DNA from: Oscillospiraceae bacterium
Lineage (GTDB): Bacteria; Bacillota; Clostridia; Oscillospirales; Oscillospiraceae
Length of the DNA: 5,772 bases
Assembly (NCBI GenBank): GCA_016296045.1
Contig: JAEDKB010000112.1
Location: forward strand, 1 to 5,772
Direction: 5' to 3'
Of the stretch, positions 4,902-5,772 are shown one piece after another. The notes beneath the pieces were generated by a model. That model saw nothing but the letters and a program-made list of their open reading frames with translations. It was not told where the DNA came from and did not search any database. Made by a program: the position numbers and the translations under genes. Within the stretch, counting starts at the first letter, position 1. Each line of letters opens with the position of its first letter.

Positions 4902-5772
4902 AAAAAGCATGGATATGGCTTCTGACCGTTCTTCTGCTGCTGGGCGGATGTGCCGTTCAGTCGCAGCCCCTTTCAACGGCTTCTTTTCTCTATTACTATC
5001 CTGCGCAAACCGTTTCTTATGAAGACGACGGTGCCTTCCTTACCTGCCCTGTCGAGTTTGAATCGGAAAGTCCGTCGCTTGAAACAATCGTCCGCTCCTA
5101 TCTGGACGCAGCGGCGCCCAAGGGCGCACGAAATGTGCTTCCGTCTGAATGGACGCTCCGTTCCGTTGAGCAGGACAAAGCCACCGCCCTTCTTGTTTTC
5201 GGCGGAAAATCCGTCGATTCCCTATCACAGTCTCTCACATTTGCCTGCCTTGCGAAAACGATCCTGCAAATTCCCGATGTTCAGCGTGTCAGCATCTCCT
5301 ATCCGGGCGCTTCCGAGCCCATGATACTGACAGGAAACGACATTTTCCTGACGGATACCGGAATGCTTCCGCAGGAGGAGATGGTTATTCTGTATTTCCC
5401 GGACGGCAATCGCCGATATCTGGTGCGCGAAACCGTTGCAGTAGACGCTGTCTATGCGGCAGATAAGCCGCGCTGCATTGTGCAGCAGCTTCTTTCCGCA
5501 AAAGAAGGCGGTCAATCGACCTCCTGTATTCCGGACGGAACCGAACTGCTCGGCATCACCGTGGAAAACGGGATCTGTACCGTCAATCTTTCCTCGCAGT
5601 TTTCCGATGGCCTGGAGCAAAGCTTTGCCTCGGAACGTATGGCAGTTTACTCCATCGTCAATTCCCTGACAGAGCTTCCGGAAATCGATACCGTCGATTT
5701 TCTGATCTCGGGTGCGCCGCTCGAAACGCTTTATCTGATGGATCTTTCATCGGGTGTCGTTCGGGACGAAAC
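4898..5772 (+). CDS. GerMN-domain lipoprotein, accessory to the two-component system (partial)
   Basis: The first 291 codons are present and no stop is reached before the right edge. A lipoprotein signal peptide (MKKAWIWLLTVLLLLGGC) has a lipobox LGGC with Cys18 as the lipidated residue, so the protein should sit on the outer face of the membrane. Residues about 193-278 match the GerMN domain: IPDGTELLGITVENG, TVNLSSQF and VYSIVNSLTELPEIDTVDFLI. Residues about 46-137 follow the same pattern more loosely (SLETIVRSYL, ATALLVFG, FACLAKTILQIPDVQRVSI), suggesting a degenerate first copy, as in the two-copy GerM of Bacillus. Five further cysteines (50, 117, 193, 210, 227) are unusual for an exported domain. 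The ATG at 4898 overlaps the kinase stop and has AGGAGG (4885-4890) 7 bases upstream. The position after a regulator-kinase pair recalls LpqB of the MtrAB system. A sporulation GerM role is the alternative. Residues after about 280 may begin a further domain. Confidence 0.9.
   Translation, partial: MKKAWIWLLTVLLLLGGCAVQSQPLSTASFLYYYPAQTVSYEDDGAFLTCPVEFESESPSLETIVRSYLDAAAPKGARNVLPSEWTLRSVEQDKATALLVFGGKSVDSLSQSLTFACLAKTILQIPDVQRVSISYPGASEPMILTGNDIFLTDTGMLPQEEMVILYFPDGNRRYLVRETVAVDAVYAADKPRCIVQQLLSAKEGGQSTSCIPDGTELLGITVENGICTVNLSSQFSDGLEQSFASERMAVYSIVNSLTELPEIDTVDFLISGAPLETLYLMDLSSGVVRDE

Noticed and set aside
4512..4976. Leftward open frame of 154 codons across the kinase-lipoprotein junction
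   Set aside because: It is antisense to the kinase ATPase domain and to the lipoprotein signal peptide, with no independent support.
4950..5324. Rightward open frame of 124 codons in another frame within the lipoprotein gene
   Set aside because: The frame starting at 4898 has a strong ribosome site, a lipobox and a GerMN domain over the same bases, so this one is spurious.

Overview
The window looks like a chromosomal segment of a Gram-positive, spore-lineage anaerobe, probably class Clostridia and possibly near the Oscillospiraceae/Ruminococcaceae. The reasons are strong AGGAGG-type ribosome sites at most starts, roughly balanced base composition, a DacF-like D,D-carboxypeptidase, a GerMN-domain lipoprotein and a WalRK/PhoPR-style two-component pair. 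This placement is inferred from the protein families; no marker gene is present.

Layout. Positions 1-86 hold the last 28 codons of an unidentified rightward gene. A compact inverted repeat flanked by A and T tracts (95-125) ends that gene and also the leftward operon facing it. The leftward operon (2240 down to 124) encodes a membrane-anchored D-alanyl-D-alanine carboxypeptidase followed by a family-4, iron-sulfur uracil-DNA glycosylase; the two overlap by ATGA. A short divergent promoter region (about 2241-2366) separates it from a rightward operon. That operon encodes a single-pass membrane protein with a ComEA-type helix-hairpin-helix domain, an OmpR-family response regulator, a membrane sensor histidine kinase and a GerMN lipoprotein that runs off the right edge.

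How the genes may work together. The response regulator, kinase and GerMN lipoprotein occur in the same order as the actinobacterial mtrA-mtrB-lpqB locus, where the lipoprotein modulates the kinase. Here the set is led by an HhH membrane protein, and three of the four relevant junctions in the window are ATGA overlaps. The exception is regulator to kinase, where the kinase has no clear ribosome site and a perfect hairpin lies just inside its first ATG. A second, longer perfect hairpin lies about 120 bases further in.

The two operons diverge from a region whose predicted -10 elements are nearly the same bases read on opposite strands, so one symmetric -10 may serve both. The most interesting candidates are the three-component envelope-sensing locus with its HhH leader gene, the shared -10, and the RNA structures at the start of the kinase gene. 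No RNA genes, mobile elements or CRISPR arrays were seen, and no gene-free stretch exceeds about 130 bases.
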